25,646 bases of DNA, from positions 1 through 25,646 of IMG/VR virus record IMGVR_UViG_3300044949_001278; one strand, written 5' to 3'. The translations under genes and the position numbers were made by a program. The notes under the pieces are model-generated. The model was not told the DNA's origin and searched no databases. It saw nothing but the letters and a program-made list of their open reading frames with translations. Below are positions 8,774-17,261 of the stretch, one piece after another; the stretch's first letter is position 1; each line of letters starts with the position of its first letter. This DNA comes from a virus.

Positions 8774-9157
8774 ATGTTCAAACTATCAAGTTCCGGAGAT
8801 TTTAAAAATACAGATGCTTTTTTAAAAACTTTATCAAATCAAAAAAGTCTATATTCTGACCTTAAACTTTATGGTGAAATGGGCGTTGCTGCCCTTTCTA
8901 AAGCTACGCCAATTGATTCTAGCGAAACCGCTAAATCTTGGGGTTATCGAATTCTTAAGGGTCGAAATGAATCCCCAGGAATTGCATGGTATAACACCAA
9001 TGAAGAAGATGGCGTTAACATCGCAGTTTTAATTCAATACGGCCATGGTACTGGAACTGGTGGTTATGTTGCTGGCCGAAATTATATTAACCCGGCCATT
9101 AGACCAATCTTTGATATGATAGCAGATTCGATTTGGAAGAAGGTGACAAGTGCCTAG
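8774..9157 (+). CDS. HK97-gp10-like tail completion / head-tail joining protein
   Basis: 127 aa, ATG 8774 after AAAGGAAC. The second half, VLIQYGHGTGTGGYVAGR followed by NYINPAIRPIFDMIAD, is the characteristic end of HK97 gp10-like proteins of Gram-positive phages, which occur among head-tail connector and tail completion proteins. The early residues (SKATPIDSSETAKSWGY) fit that family as well. Its 3' end overlaps the tape measure start by 8 bases, so translation of the two is probably coupled. Placing it directly before the tape measure rather than with the connector genes is less usual. Confidence 0.65.
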   Translation: MFKLSSSGDFKNTDAFLKTLSNQKSLYSDLKLYGEMGVAALSKATPIDSSETAKSWGYRILKGRNESPGIAWYNTNEEDGVNIAVLIQYGHGTGTGGYVAGRNYINPAIRPIFDMIADSIWKKVTSA

Positions 9158-12100
9158 TATTGACAACCGCGTCGTATCAATTAGTTTTGATAATGCAGCG
9201 TTCCAAAAGAATGTTCAAGACACGATAAAAAGTCTTGATGATCTTAAAACTAAAATGAATTTTGGAGAATCTACTTCTGGATTTTCTGATCTCACAAAGG
9301 CGGCGCAGACCGTCAATCTTTCATCTATTAGTACAGCAGTAGACGGAATCGCTAGTAAGTTTTCTGCGATGGGTGCCGTCGCATTTACGGCTCTTCAGAA
9401 CATAACAAATCGTGCTATAGAGGCTGGAACTGCATTCTCAAAATCTTTTACAATAGCCCCAGTTACACAGGGTTTTTCCGAGTACGAGTTAAAGATGGGT
9501 TCAATCCAGACCATTATGGCTGGAACTGGTGAGACTCTTGATGTCGTTAACGGTAAACTTCAAGAGTTAAACGCGTATTCAGACCAAACAATTTATTCGT
9601 TTGCTGATATGACGCAAAACATTGGTAAGTTCACTAACGCAGGAGTATCTCTTGAAGACTCCGTTGCTGCAATTAAAGGTATTGCAAACGTAGCAGCCGT
9701 TTCTGGAGCAAATGCTGAGGAAGCATCCCGGTCGATGTATAACTTCGGTCAGGCAATGAGTGCTGGTACCATCCGAAACATAGACTGGAAATCAATTGAA
9801 CTGGCAAACATGGCCACTGTTGGTTTCAAAGACGAAATTATAAAAACAGCAGTAGAACTGGGTACTTTAACAAAGACTGAAGAGGGTTTTGTTACGGCCA
9901 ATGGAACCGCCGTTACCTCAACAAAAAACTTCACACAGAGCCTTGAAGAAGAATGGTTTACAGCAGACGTTTTAACTAAGACGTTAAACAGATACTCCGA
10001 TGCCACAACCGACGTTGGTGAAAAGGCAACTAAGGCTGCTACTGAAGTTAAAACATTCAGTCAGTTAATTGGTACCGTTAAAGAAGCTATTGGTTCTGGG
10101 TGGTCGGCATCGTTTGAAATCTTTATTGGTACGTTCGATGAAGCTAAAGCATTGCTCACTGAGGTTAACAATGCCATTGGTGGTTTTGTCGGAAGATCTG
10201 CTGATGCACGTAATGAGCTTCTATCAAAATGGAAGGCATTAGGCGGAAGAACCATTCTTATCCAAGGTTTACGCGACGCTTTCAAAAGCCTCGGCACAAT
10301 TTTCAAACCAATTCAGGAAGCATTCCGAGAAGTATTTCCAAAAAAAACCGCGGAGGATTTATTGGAAATAACAAAACGGTTTGCCGAATTTACAAAAAAT
10401 CTTGCGATAAGCGGAGAAACGGCAAGTGCGTTAAAGAGTATCTTTAAAGGAATATTCTCAATCTTTAAAATTGGCATTGAGATTGTAAAAGGTATTTTTA
10501 GTTTATTTAGTGGTTTGTTTGGTCTATTCACAGGCGCAGCTGGTGGAGGAATTCTTAGTTTCTTTGGGTCCATTGGTGATGGTATAACAAAGCTTAGTTC
10601 AGTTCTTGTCGGTGGGAATAAGATTTCGGGCTTCTTTAACTCAATATTCGAGACAATAGAGAAGCTAACTGGTAAAATTAACATCCAACCATTAATAGAC
10701 AAACTTAAGAGTTTTAAGGATTCAATCCTTGGAATTTTTGGTGGTGGAAGTGATGGGTCTAGCTCCTCAGTGAAAGAAGGAGGAGATCAAGTCGTCTCCA
10801 TCTTTGATAAGCTAGGTCAAGTTCTTGGTAAAATTGGTGGATTTGGCGAAAAAGTAGCTGGCACAATCGAAACAATCTTTAATGGAATTATTTCTTTTGG
10901 TTCAAAAGTTGTTAATGTAATCAAGACCGTTTGGAATTCTCTTACGGGAGTTTTTAGTGGAGATAACTTCGATAAAGCGCTTAAAGTGGCTGGGGTTGGT
11001 TTAATCGGTGGAGTGCTTGTACTTATAAGACGATTTCTAAACGAAGGTCTTGGCGGTCTTTTAGTTGGAACCGATGTAATGAAAGCCGTAACTAAGTTAT
11101 TTGGCGATCTTGGAAATACATTAAACGCGTTCTCAACAAATCTAAAAGCAGACGCTTTGTTGAAACTAGCCTACGCGATTGGTATCCTGGCAGCGTCCAT
11201 ATTCCTTCTGTCTTTTGTTGACCCACTTAAAGTTGCTTTTGGACTTGGCGCACTTGGTGCTGGTATTGCAATTCTCACCTTCGCAATAAAAAAACTCAGC
11301 AATATCGAGCTTGGTCCGGGTGGGGTCGCACAAATTGTTGCATTAAGCGTCGGTTTAGGTATATTATCAGGCGCAGTTTTAGTTCTAGCTGCTGCGGCTT
11401 TTTTGTTAGGGCGTAGTAACTTAGAGGATGTTGCGATTGGTTTAGGTGCAGTCATAGTCTTTATAGGACTATTGTCTGGAGCTGTTAAGCTTCTTGATGG
11501 TATGGGAAGAGAATTACTTTCTCTTGGTGTTACTATCGGTTTTATTGCTGTGGGTATGATTATTCTTGCTGTTGCAATAAAAATGCTTTCTTATATAGAT
11601 TATTGGGACTTGGTGCACGGTTTAGGCGCTATAGCTGTTGCGTTTACTGGGTTTATTGCAGCCATGAAATTAATGCCTCCAAAAACCGACATGGTTAACG
11701 TTGGCGGTGGAATAATTCTTATTGCTATAGGTATGCTTTTGTTAGCAGCAGCAATAAAGATATTGTCTAACTTTGATTACTGGGATTTAGGTAAGGGAAT
11801 CGGCGCCATGGGCGTTTCTTTGGGTGTTCTCTTGGGTGCACTTAATTTAATGCCAGAGAAAGACATATCAAAACTCGCGCTTGCATTAATTGCCGTAGGT
11901 ATAGCTATGAACTTAATTACTAGAGCAATTGAGGGTATGGCCGCGATAAACTTTTGGGATGTAGCAAAAAGCATTGTTGCGTTCGGTGTCACCTTTGCTC
12001 TTCTTGGTTTAGCACTAAAGACTGTAGAAAAGAGTGGCCCGGCCGGAGCTCTTGCGCTTATTGGTATAACCTGGGGTCTTGGTAAACTTGTAGATGTATT

Positions 12101-13970
12101 CAAGTCGATGGAAAGTATAGGATGGGGTACAATATTCAAGGCCCTTATTACTTTTGGTTTGTTATTTGCCGGACTAGCTATTGCGGCCGCTGTTGCACAA
12201 TATCTTGCCGTTGGTCTTATTGTACTTGGTGGAACCATATTTGCTATCGGAGCAGGCTTTGCTCTAGCCGGTGCTGGTGTATATTTACTTGCTCAAGGAC
12301 TTACGCTTTTAGCAAAAGCTGGAGAATCCGGTCTTCAATTCTTAATGAAGAATATTGACGACCTGCTCAGTCTTGTACCAAAGATTACATACGCCCTTGG
12401 TCAAGCACTTTTCATGTTTGTCGCTGGGTTTATAACTGGAATCCCAGAAATGTTAAACATGTTGCTTCCAATTTTGGACAAAATAGTAGATATGGGAATT
12501 CAATTAATTCCTAAATTAAAGATTTTATTACTAACCGCGATTGATGCAATCACTACTGTAATATCAGAAAGCGGCCCTAAACTAATTCTTGTTGGTTATG
12601 CTCTTCTGCTTAACTTCATAGAAGGATTTGCTGAAAATACAGCCGAGTTCACTACTGCTGTTGTTGATATAATTACAAACTTCTTAGCCGCTTTAACTGA
12701 GAGAGAAGAAGACTTACGGACTGCCGGAATAGATTTCTTAAGAACATATTTGACAGGCCTTACTGAAGGAATCAAGGAATTAGCCCCAGTAGTCGTGGCT
12801 CTAATTGTTGCGTTCATTGGAGAGGTTGGCAAGGCTTACTTACAGATAGTTCAAGCAGGAACCAAATTAATTATCGACTTCATCGTTGGTATTGGCGAAG
12901 CATCTGGTCAAATTGTCACTGCTGGTTTTACTACATTAATGAGCTTCCTCCAAGGTGTTTCGGATAACATCCAGAAGGCTGTTGATAAAGGCTTTGAGAT
13001 TGTTATTGAGCTTCTCAATGGTGTTGCTAATAGCATTCGGGAAAATAAGAGCAAACTTGCAGAAGCTGGTTTGAACCTACTCGATGCTATATTTGGCGGC
13101 ATTATCAGGAAAGCGCTTGAAGTTACAGCATGGTTTGTTGCCTTACCTGGAAAAATAATTGGTTGGATTGGTAACGCTCTAGGTACTCTTGTAACTAAAG
13201 GTGCGGAGTTCATAACCGGTCTTTGGACGGGCATTCAGGACCGAATAATAGGTGTAAAAACCTGGTTTGGTAACCTTGGAGAGACTGTTGTTGGATGGAT
13301 TGGTGACGGCCTTAGCTGGTTGACTCAGATTGGTAAAAATATAGTAGAGGGTCTTTGGAATGGAATTCTTGCCATGAAAGATTGGCTTGAAGGAAAAATC
13401 GGTTGGTTTATTAATCTTTTGCCTGGTTTTGTGAAGGACGTTCTTGGTATTGAATCTCCTTCTAAAGTCATGCGCGAACTCGGTCTGAATATTGGTCAAG
13501 GTTTAGGTCTTGGTATCATGGACAGCGAAAAGTACACCTCCGACGCATCCAAGGATCTAGCTAGCTCAGTGATTGATAATATGTATGTTAGCGATAAAGA
13601 TCTGGCAAACCAGACTATACAATCAATCAAGAATGCACTTGCAATGGTGTCCAGCGACCTTGGAAATATGGACGAATTCAACCCAACAATAACTCCAGTT
13701 CTTGATTTAACTGAGGTACAAAGGGATGCTCTTTCACTGAATTCCATATTTGCTATGTCGCCACTGTCAGCTTCGGCTTCTTATAACCAGGCAAGTTTGA
13801 TCTCTACGGCAGAAAACCAAAGAGCCAATGCCGAAGCTTCAGTGTCTTCGACACAAGAGGTGAACTTTAACCAGGTAATCAACTCACCAACTGCACTGTC
13901 TACAAATGATATTTACAGGCAGACTAGAAGTCAAATAGCACTAGCTAAGAAGGAGCTAAGCCTCGTATGA
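9150..13970 (+). CDS. Tape measure protein
   Basis: 1606 aa, the largest complete gene here, starting at GTG 9150 with AAGGTG just upstream, inside the end of the previous gene. Residues ~110-240 hold the tape measure N-terminal domain (ELKMGSIQTIMAGTG, YSDQTIYSFADMTQNIGKF, GTIRNIDWKSIE). Residues ~400-660 are amphipathic helices with Gly-Ser linkers. Residues ~670-1070 are a long hydrophobic multi-span region containing three units with DYWDL, DYWDL and NFWDV at residues 817, 876 and 934. The C-terminal part has the common LGIESPSKVMRELG motif (about residue 1430). Tape measures set tail length at roughly 1.5 angstrom per residue, suggesting a tail near 240 nm. The hydrophobic part may also help DNA cross the host membrane. 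Confidence 0.92.
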   Translation: MPSIDNRVVSISFDNAAFQKNVQDTIKSLDDLKTKMNFGESTSGFSDLTKAAQTVNLSSISTAVDGIASKFSAMGAVAFTALQNITNRAIEAGTAFSKSFTIAPVTQGFSEYELKMGSIQTIMAGTGETLDVVNGKLQELNAYSDQTIYSFADMTQNIGKFTNAGVSLEDSVAAIKGIANVAAVSGANAEEASRSMYNFGQAMSAGTIRNIDWKSIELANMATVGFKDEIIKTAVELGTLTKTEEGFVTANGTAVTSTKNFTQSLEEEWFTADVLTKTLNRYSDATTDVGEKATKAATEVKTFSQLIGTVKEAIGSGWSASFEIFIGTFDEAKALLTEVNNAIGGFVGRSADARNELLSKWKALGGRTILIQGLRDAFKSLGTIFKPIQEAFREVFPKKTAEDLLEITKRFAEFTKNLAISGETASALKSIFKGIFSIFKIGIEIVKGIFSLFSGLFGLFTGAAGGGILSFFGSIGDGITKLSSVLVGGNKISGFFNSIFETIEKLTGKINIQPLIDKLKSFKDSILGIFGGGSDGSSSSVKEGGDQVVSIFDKLGQVLGKIGGFGEKVAGTIETIFNGIISFGSKVVNVIKTVWNSLTGVFSGDNFDKALKVAGVGLIGGVLVLIRRFLNEGLGGLLVGTDVMKAVTKLFGDLGNTLNAFSTNLKADALLKLAYAIGILAASIFLLSFVDPLKVAFGLGALGAGIAILTFAIKKLSNIELGPGGVAQIVALSVGLGILSGAVLVLAAAAFLLGRSNLEDVAIGLGAVIVFIGLLSGAVKLLDGMGRELLSLGVTIGFIAVGMIILAVAIKMLSYIDYWDLVHGLGAIAVAFTGFIAAMKLMPPKTDMVNVGGGIILIAIGMLLLAAAIKILSNFDYWDLGKGIGAMGVSLGVLLGALNLMPEKDISKLALALIAVGIAMNLITRAIEGMAAINFWDVAKSIVAFGVTFALLGLALKTVEKSGPAGALALIGITWGLGKLVDVFKSMESIGWGTIFKALITFGLLFAGLAIAAAVAQYLAVGLIVLGGTIFAIGAGFALAGAGVYLLAQGLTLLAKAGESGLQFLMKNIDDLLSLVPKITYALGQALFMFVAGFITGIPEMLNMLLPILDKIVDMGIQLIPKLKILLLTAIDAITTVISESGPKLILVGYALLLNFIEGFAENTAEFTTAVVDIITNFLAALTEREEDLRTAGIDFLRTYLTGLTEGIKELAPVVVALIVAFIGEVGKAYLQIVQAGTKLIIDFIVGIGEASGQIVTAGFTTLMSFLQGVSDNIQKAVDKGFEIVIELLNGVANSIRENKSKLAEAGLNLLDAIFGGIIRKALEVTAWFVALPGKIIGWIGNALGTLVTKGAEFITGLWTGIQDRIIGVKTWFGNLGETVVGWIGDGLSWLTQIGKNIVEGLWNGILAMKDWLEGKIGWFINLLPGFVKDVLGIESPSKVMRELGLNIGQGLGLGIMDSEKYTSDASKDLASSVIDNMYVSDKDLANQTIQSIKNALAMVSSDLGNMDEFNPTITPVLDLTEVQRDALSLNSIFAMSPLSASASYNQASLISTAENQRANAEASVSSTQEVNFNQVINSPTALSTNDIYRQTRSQIALAKKELSLV

Positions 13971-14812
13971 AAATTACTAGCGTCGAACTCTATTCGAATA
14001 ATAAACATGCGGCTAGCTTTAGCTTCCGAGATCCTGGCGCATTGAATCCATACATTGTCCAAGGTATATTTGGACTGGATGCGGATGAGATCATCCCTAA
14101 GTTTTACAGTTTATCTCCAGACGGTTTAAATAAATATTACGACCTTACTCTAAGAAATAGAGAAATCGTAATTAGGGTTGCTTTAAACCCAAACACCGAT
14201 CTCAAGAAAACTTATTCTGAACTTAGGGATGATCTCTACCGTGCTATATCTTCGTCAAGGACCGGACTCATTCAACTTAGATTTAACAATAATCTATCTA
14301 CAGTTGCTGCTATTTCTGGTCGGATCACCAAATTCGAAGCCCCCCATTTCAATCAAACTCCGGAAGTTCAATTAACTGTAAAGTGTAGCGACTACTTCCT
14401 TAGGGCTTTAGATCCAGTTGAAGTCAATTACTATATCTTAGAAACACCAACCACAATAGTAGATCCATTTTCGACTGCACCTCATGGGTTTAGTTTAAAC
14501 ATAAAGTTTACGGCAGATACACCATCGTTTATAATGCGAGATTCGGATACGCCATCTTGGATATTTACAGTTACTCCTGGAGTTATCGGTGCAAATACCG
14601 GTTTTAAAATTAACGATGAACTTTATTTTTCGAGCGAAAACGACAAACAAATCTATATTGTTCGCGCATCAACAAAGATCCAACTAGTTGACAAAGTGCA
14701 GCCCGGATCATTTTGGCCAATGATGTTTCCCGGAGAAAACGATTTTGAGGTCGTTACCGGGACATTTACTTGGGGGTATCTAACCTATTACCCAACTTAT
14801 TGGGGCGTTTAA
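13967..14812 (+). CDS. Distal tail-type protein
   Basis: 281 aa, starting at ATG 13967 in an ATGA overlap with the tape measure stop. The position right after the tape measure, the start of moderate length and the pattern (LTLRNREIVIRVALNPN at ~residue 60, a YSELRDDLYRAIS helix, GRITKFEAPHFNQTPEVQL, then a Phe/Pro-rich beta domain) fit siphoviral distal tail proteins, which form the ring joining the tube to the tip complex. The C-terminal domain (residues ~160-281) ends in YLTYYPTYWGV and is probably a second beta-sandwich. The following gene starts one base after the stop. Confidence 0.72.
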   Translation: MKITSVELYSNNKHAASFSFRDPGALNPYIVQGIFGLDADEIIPKFYSLSPDGLNKYYDLTLRNREIVIRVALNPNTDLKKTYSELRDDLYRAISSSRTGLIQLRFNNNLSTVAAISGRITKFEAPHFNQTPEVQLTVKCSDYFLRALDPVEVNYYILETPTTIVDPFSTAPHGFSLNIKFTADTPSFIMRDSDTPSWIFTVTPGVIGANTGFKINDELYFSSENDKQIYIVRASTKIQLVDKVQPGSFWPMMFPGENDFEVVTGTFTWGYLTYYPTYWGV

Positions 14813-14813
14813 T

Positions 14814-15956
14814 ATGGAGATATTTAAGTTTAACCGGGATGAGTCAAACCCATCTTCGCCGATACTGTTCGAGCGAGGTTCAGCGATAAAAGATTTAAAA
14901 AGTGTAATGTGGGTTGAGCGGTATTTAGAATCTGGTGAATTTGAGATTGTTTCCGATCTTAGTTCAAATCTTCGAAACATATTACCCATAGGATCATTTA
15001 TTTCCCACACAAACACTACCGAAGTTATGGTTGTTGAAAATCATGAAATCTACGGCGCGAGTGATGGTGAGCTGGAAATAAAAGTGACTGGGCGTAGTTT
15101 TGAAACGTTATTAGACAACCGTGTCGTTGGAGCAAACCAGTCGTGGGGTTCAACTGGCCAAGCAGTAAGTGTTTACAACCTTGCTTCTGGGCCAGTTTGG
15201 ACGCAAGCAAAAACACTAATTGATAACCACGTTGTCTCAGGAATTGTTGTCAATTCACTTGACGCTATTCGAAACGTTGGTGTTATTGTAGACTCTGGTG
15301 TCGTATCTATTGCTGGAGACCCTCCAAATGAAATTCGACCACTTAAACGAGGAAGCGTTTATAAATCTTTATTAGAGATTTTAAATTTAGCAAACTTAGG
15401 TATTAAGAGCGTTCGGCCAGGATCATGGTCACCTTTACCGTCAAACCAAAATACACATCTTGCTCTCGTAATACATCGCGGTGTAGATCGGTCAAAAGAA
15501 GTAACATTTTCATATTCTTCTGGTGAGGTTGTAAACCCACAGTATTTCTGGAGTACTAGAAAATCAAAAAATGCAGTTCTTGTCACCGGTAAATGGCTAG
15601 AAATTTTAGTCACCGGATCAGAATCATATGATAGTCGAAGAGCTACCGTCGTAGACGCATCGGATCTAGATGATCCATATTCTAGTCTACCAACCGGAAC
15701 AACTAGAGATGATATCATAGCAAAGATGATTACTATCGGTAGACAGATTCTTGCTAGTCAGAATGAAGTATCAATAAGTAAAGTTGAAATCTCAAAAAAC
15801 ACCACTCGATATAAGTATAGAACCAATTATAATGTTGGAGATTTAGTTTCCGTTGAGGGTAACTATAATACTTCCGCAATTATGCGGGTCGTCGAATATG
15901 TGGAAATTGAAGATGAAACTGGAGAAAATAGCTATCCAACCTTAGCAGAAATTTGA
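14814..15956 (+). CDS. Siphovirus ReqiPepy6 Gp37-like tail protein
   Basis: 380 aa. VMWVERYLESGEFEIVSD (residues ~30-47), IGSFISHTNTTEVMVVENHE and the VTGRSFETLLDNRVV motif (residues ~90-104) are hallmarks of the ReqiPepy6 Gp37-like family, a tail tip component related in fold to gp27-like hub proteins. Later parts (LEILNLANLGIK, YFWSTRKSKNAVLVTGKW, NYNVGDLVSVEG) are also typical. It has no visible peptidase domain, so it looks like the hub only. The start ATG 14814 follows the previous stop by one base; a holin-like gene follows directly. Confidence 0.82.
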   Translation: MEIFKFNRDESNPSSPILFERGSAIKDLKSVMWVERYLESGEFEIVSDLSSNLRNILPIGSFISHTNTTEVMVVENHEIYGASDGELEIKVTGRSFETLLDNRVVGANQSWGSTGQAVSVYNLASGPVWTQAKTLIDNHVVSGIVVNSLDAIRNVGVIVDSGVVSIAGDPPNEIRPLKRGSVYKSLLEILNLANLGIKSVRPGSWSPLPSNQNTHLALVIHRGVDRSKEVTFSYSSGEVVNPQYFWSTRKSKNAVLVTGKWLEILVTGSESYDSRRATVVDASDLDDPYSSLPTGTTRDDIIAKMITIGRQILASQNEVSISKVEISKNTTRYKYRTNYNVGDLVSVEGNYNTSAIMRVVEYVEIEDETGENSYPTLAEI

Positions 15957-15957
15957 T

Positions 15958-16287
15958 TTGGCGGTAAAAAATATGGAAAACGTGCACGTTATGTTTATTT
16001 CGGTAATCACAACGTTAGTTGCTTCGTCTGGCTTTTGGGCATATTTGATAAAAAGAATGGAGAAGAATAACTCTACCACCAAACTTTTACTTGGGTTAGC
16101 CCACGACCGCATCATATTTCGTGGTATGCAATATATCGAACAAGGTTATATAGATCAACATGACTATAAAGACTTTCGTACATATTTGTATGAACCATAT
16201 AAGGAGCTCGGTGGGAACAGCACCGCCGATAGAGTTATGAACGACGTCACAAAACTCCCATTCTACAAGGAAGAAAAGATATCATGA
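15958..16287 (+). CDS. Membrane-anchored phage protein, holin-like
   Basis: 109 aa from TTG 15958, which is one base after the preceding stop. An alternative ATG at 15973 would give a protein five residues shorter; neither has a strong binding site. An N-terminal membrane span (VMFISVITTLVASSGFWAYL) is followed by a cytoplasmic helical domain with the pattern LLGLAHDRIIFRGMQYIE, TYLYEPYKELGGNS and VTKLPF. That combination is common in Gram-positive phages just upstream of the holin, often annotated as holin or minor structural protein. It overlaps the next gene by ATGA, so both are made together. A role in lysis is inferred from that coupling. Confidence 0.65.
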   Translation: MAVKNMENVHVMFISVITTLVASSGFWAYLIKRMEKNNSTTKLLLGLAHDRIIFRGMQYIEQGYIDQHDYKDFRTYLYEPYKELGGNSTADRVMNDVTKLPFYKEEKIS

Positions 16288-16637
16288 CTACAAAAAATAT
16301 GTTAAGCAACCGGGTATACGACTTACTTAACGTGATCGCTATATTCTGGATTCCTGCAATCTCGACGTTTTACTTTACTATATCTTCGCTGTGGGGGCTA
16401 CCGAATACGGAAGCGATTGTCGGGTCAATGGCAGCACTCGCCACTTTCCTTGGAACCCTAGTTCGCATGAGCAAGAAGTCCTACAACGCTAACGATAACA
16501 ACTTTGACGGTGTTATAAATGTGACTATGCCAACTCCAGATTCGACACTTTACTCTCTGGAATTGAATGGCGATCCCGCCGACATTAACAAGATGAAGAA
16601 CATGAACTTCAAGGTTAATCCATATTCAGGTGACTGA
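16284..16637 (+). CDS. Holin, r1t type
   Basis: 117 aa, ATG 16284 overlapping the previous stop; binding site AAGGAAGAAAAG. Two hydrophobic spans (AIFWIPAISTFYFTISSLWG and IVGSMAALATFLGTLV) are separated by LPNTEA, the usual turn of r1t-family holins, and the N-terminus SNRVYDLLNVIA matches that family too. The C-terminal ~55 residues are polar and longer than the minimal holin. Holins form lesions in the cytoplasmic membrane to start lysis. No endolysin gene is found nearby, which is unusual. Confidence 0.8.
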   Translation: MTTKNMLSNRVYDLLNVIAIFWIPAISTFYFTISSLWGLPNTEAIVGSMAALATFLGTLVRMSKKSYNANDNNFDGVINVTMPTPDSTLYSLELNGDPADINKMKNMNFKVNPYSGD

Positions 16638-16662
16638 TCGCAAATAATACAACTCCTATAAT
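16638..16662 (+). promoter_or_regulatory. Promoter P-A (TCGCA family, copy 1)
   Basis: TCGCA at 16638-16642, ACA at 16649-16651, -10-like TATAAT at 16657-16662. The ribosome binding site AAAGGAG begins 2 bases after the -10 box, so a transcript would start at or inside it, leaving a leader of about 7-10 bases for the 93-aa gene. Confidence 0.75.
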
Positions 16663-16675
16663 GAAAGGAGTGAGA

Positions 16676-16957
16676 ATGTCACGTAAAGAAGACGACCTTA
16701 ACACCGCCATCCAGTCTGTTATGGATACGATGGCAATGTATGGTCCGGATTCCGAAGAGTACCCGAAACTGGTACAGATGTTGGAAAAGCTCACCGCCCT
16801 CAAGAAACCGAGGCGCTGGTGGAGGCTTGACCCCAATACGCTGTTGCTGGTTCTCGGCAACCTCTTCGGCATCTTGATCATCGTTGCCGTCGAGCAGCAG
16901 GCTGCTTGGCGCTCAAAAGCGACCGACTTCATCATCAAGACGAAGACAACACCCTAG
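16676..16957 (+). CDS. Single-span membrane miniprotein (93 aa)
   Basis: Start ATG 16676 is chosen over ATG 16661 because the latter overlaps the -10 box of P-A and would not be transcribed from it; AAAGGAG lies 5 bases upstream of 16676. Residues 1-45 are a charged helical region (NTAIQSVMDTMAMYG, LVQMLEKLTAL), then a basic KKPRRWW, the motif LDPNTLLLVLGNLFGILIIV (membrane span, residues ~52-71), and a basic tail. It resembles small membrane proteins found in many Gram-positive phages, of unknown function. DNA is GC-richer than the flanking holin and DUF6353 genes. It forms a unit of its own between P-A and a strong terminator. Confidence 0.75.
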   Translation: MSRKEDDLNTAIQSVMDTMAMYGPDSEEYPKLVQMLEKLTALKKPRRWWRLDPNTLLLVLGNLFGILIIVAVEQQAAWRSKATDFIIKTKTTP

Positions 16958-16958
16958 C

Positions 16959-17013
16959 AAAACGCATGTGCCGTGTGAGAATATAACCAAATCTTACACG
17001 GCATATGCGTTTT
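16959..17013 (+). terminator. Strong terminator after the 93-aa gene
   Basis: A 22-base arm at 16959-16980 pairs with 16992-17013 (only two G-U wobbles, no mismatches) around an 11-base loop. The arm begins AAAACGCAT and ends ATGCGTTTT, so it has As on one side and Ts on the other and could act in both directions. A further long T-rich run follows at 17023-17039. Confidence 0.85.
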
Positions 17014-17073
17014 ACAAACGCTATTTTTTTTTCATTTTTGAAAATTTCCCGGGTGGGATTTTTCGCCATAAGG

Positions 17074-17098
17074 TCGCAGAAATTACAATCCCTATAAT
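17074..17098 (+). promoter_or_regulatory. Promoter P-B (TCGCA family, copy 2)
   Basis: TCGCA at 17074-17078, ACA at 17085-17087, TATAAT at 17093-17098. It has the same spacing as the other five copies. It leads into a ~90-base unit ending at terminator T1. Confidence 0.75.
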
Positions 17099-17123
17099 GA
17101 ACGACAATCAGTTAGGAGAGAAC

Positions 17124-17189
17124 ATGTTGTACATCATATCAGTAATTGCGCTGTGTATGATTACACAGACGATCGCCGATTGGCGATAA
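17124..17189 (+). CDS. Possible 21-aa hydrophobic peptide
   Basis: ATG 17124 is preceded by TTAGGAGAG at a good distance and lies ~20 bases after the expected transcript start of P-B. The product MLYIISVIALCMITQTIADW plus Arg is almost wholly hydrophobic and could span a membrane once. The stop TAA overlaps the start of terminator T1. Its tiny size means the frame could be chance, and the hairpins in the same DNA offer an RNA alternative. No known family was recognised. Confidence 0.4.
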   Translation: MLYIISVIALCMITQTIADWR

Positions 17190-17222
17190 CCCTCTGGCCC
17201 CTTAAACAAGGGCTATGGTTTT
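17188..17222 (+). terminator. Terminator T1
   Basis: Outer AACC/GGTT (17188-17191 with 17217-17220) and inner stem TGG-C-CCCTT with AAGGG-CTA around loop AAAC, then a T run that leads directly into promoter P-C at 17224. It is one of four related copies whose stems change in a compensating way. Confidence 0.8.
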
Positions 17223-17223
17223 C

Positions 17224-17248
17224 TCGCAGGAAATACACCCCGTATAGT
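17224..17248 (+). promoter_or_regulatory. Promoter P-C (TCGCA family, copy 3)
   Basis: TCGCA at 17224-17228, ACA at 17235-17237, TATAGT at 17243-17248. It starts right at the end of T1. The binding site AAAGGAGG begins 2 bases after the -10 box, so the mRNA leader would be only about 8 bases. Confidence 0.75.
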
Positions 17249-17261
17249 GAAAGGAGGTATC

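Larger units (their letters stand above)
17104..17222 (+). ncRNA. Candidate structured small RNA or leader, unit B
   Basis: Between P-B and terminator T1 are two perfect hairpins: CTGTGTA at 17151-17157 with TACACAG at 17162-17168 (loop TGAT), and ATCGCC at 17172-17177 with GGCGAT at 17182-17187 (loop GATT). A weaker ATGT/ACAT hairpin lies near 17124. The same DNA also holds a 21-codon reading frame with a binding site, so RNA and peptide readings compete. The 5' end is estimated from the -10 box. Confidence 0.4.

Noticed and set aside
6464-9157. Programmed frameshift in a tail chaperone gene before the tape measure
   Set aside because: No overlapping downstream frame or slippery heptamer was seen between the 180-aa gene and the tape measure.
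11777-12238. 153-codon antisense frame under the tape measure
   Set aside because: It is a shadow of the hydrophobic repeat region, with no binding site or neighbours on that strand.
16661-16957. Earlier start ATG 16661 for the 93-aa protein
   Set aside because: The ATG overlaps the -10 box TATAAT of P-A; ATG 16676 has AAAGGAG at the right distance.
16884-17189. 101-codon frame spanning the terminator and P-B
   Set aside because: It runs through a 22-bp terminator hairpin and promoter; only the last 21 codons have a binding site.
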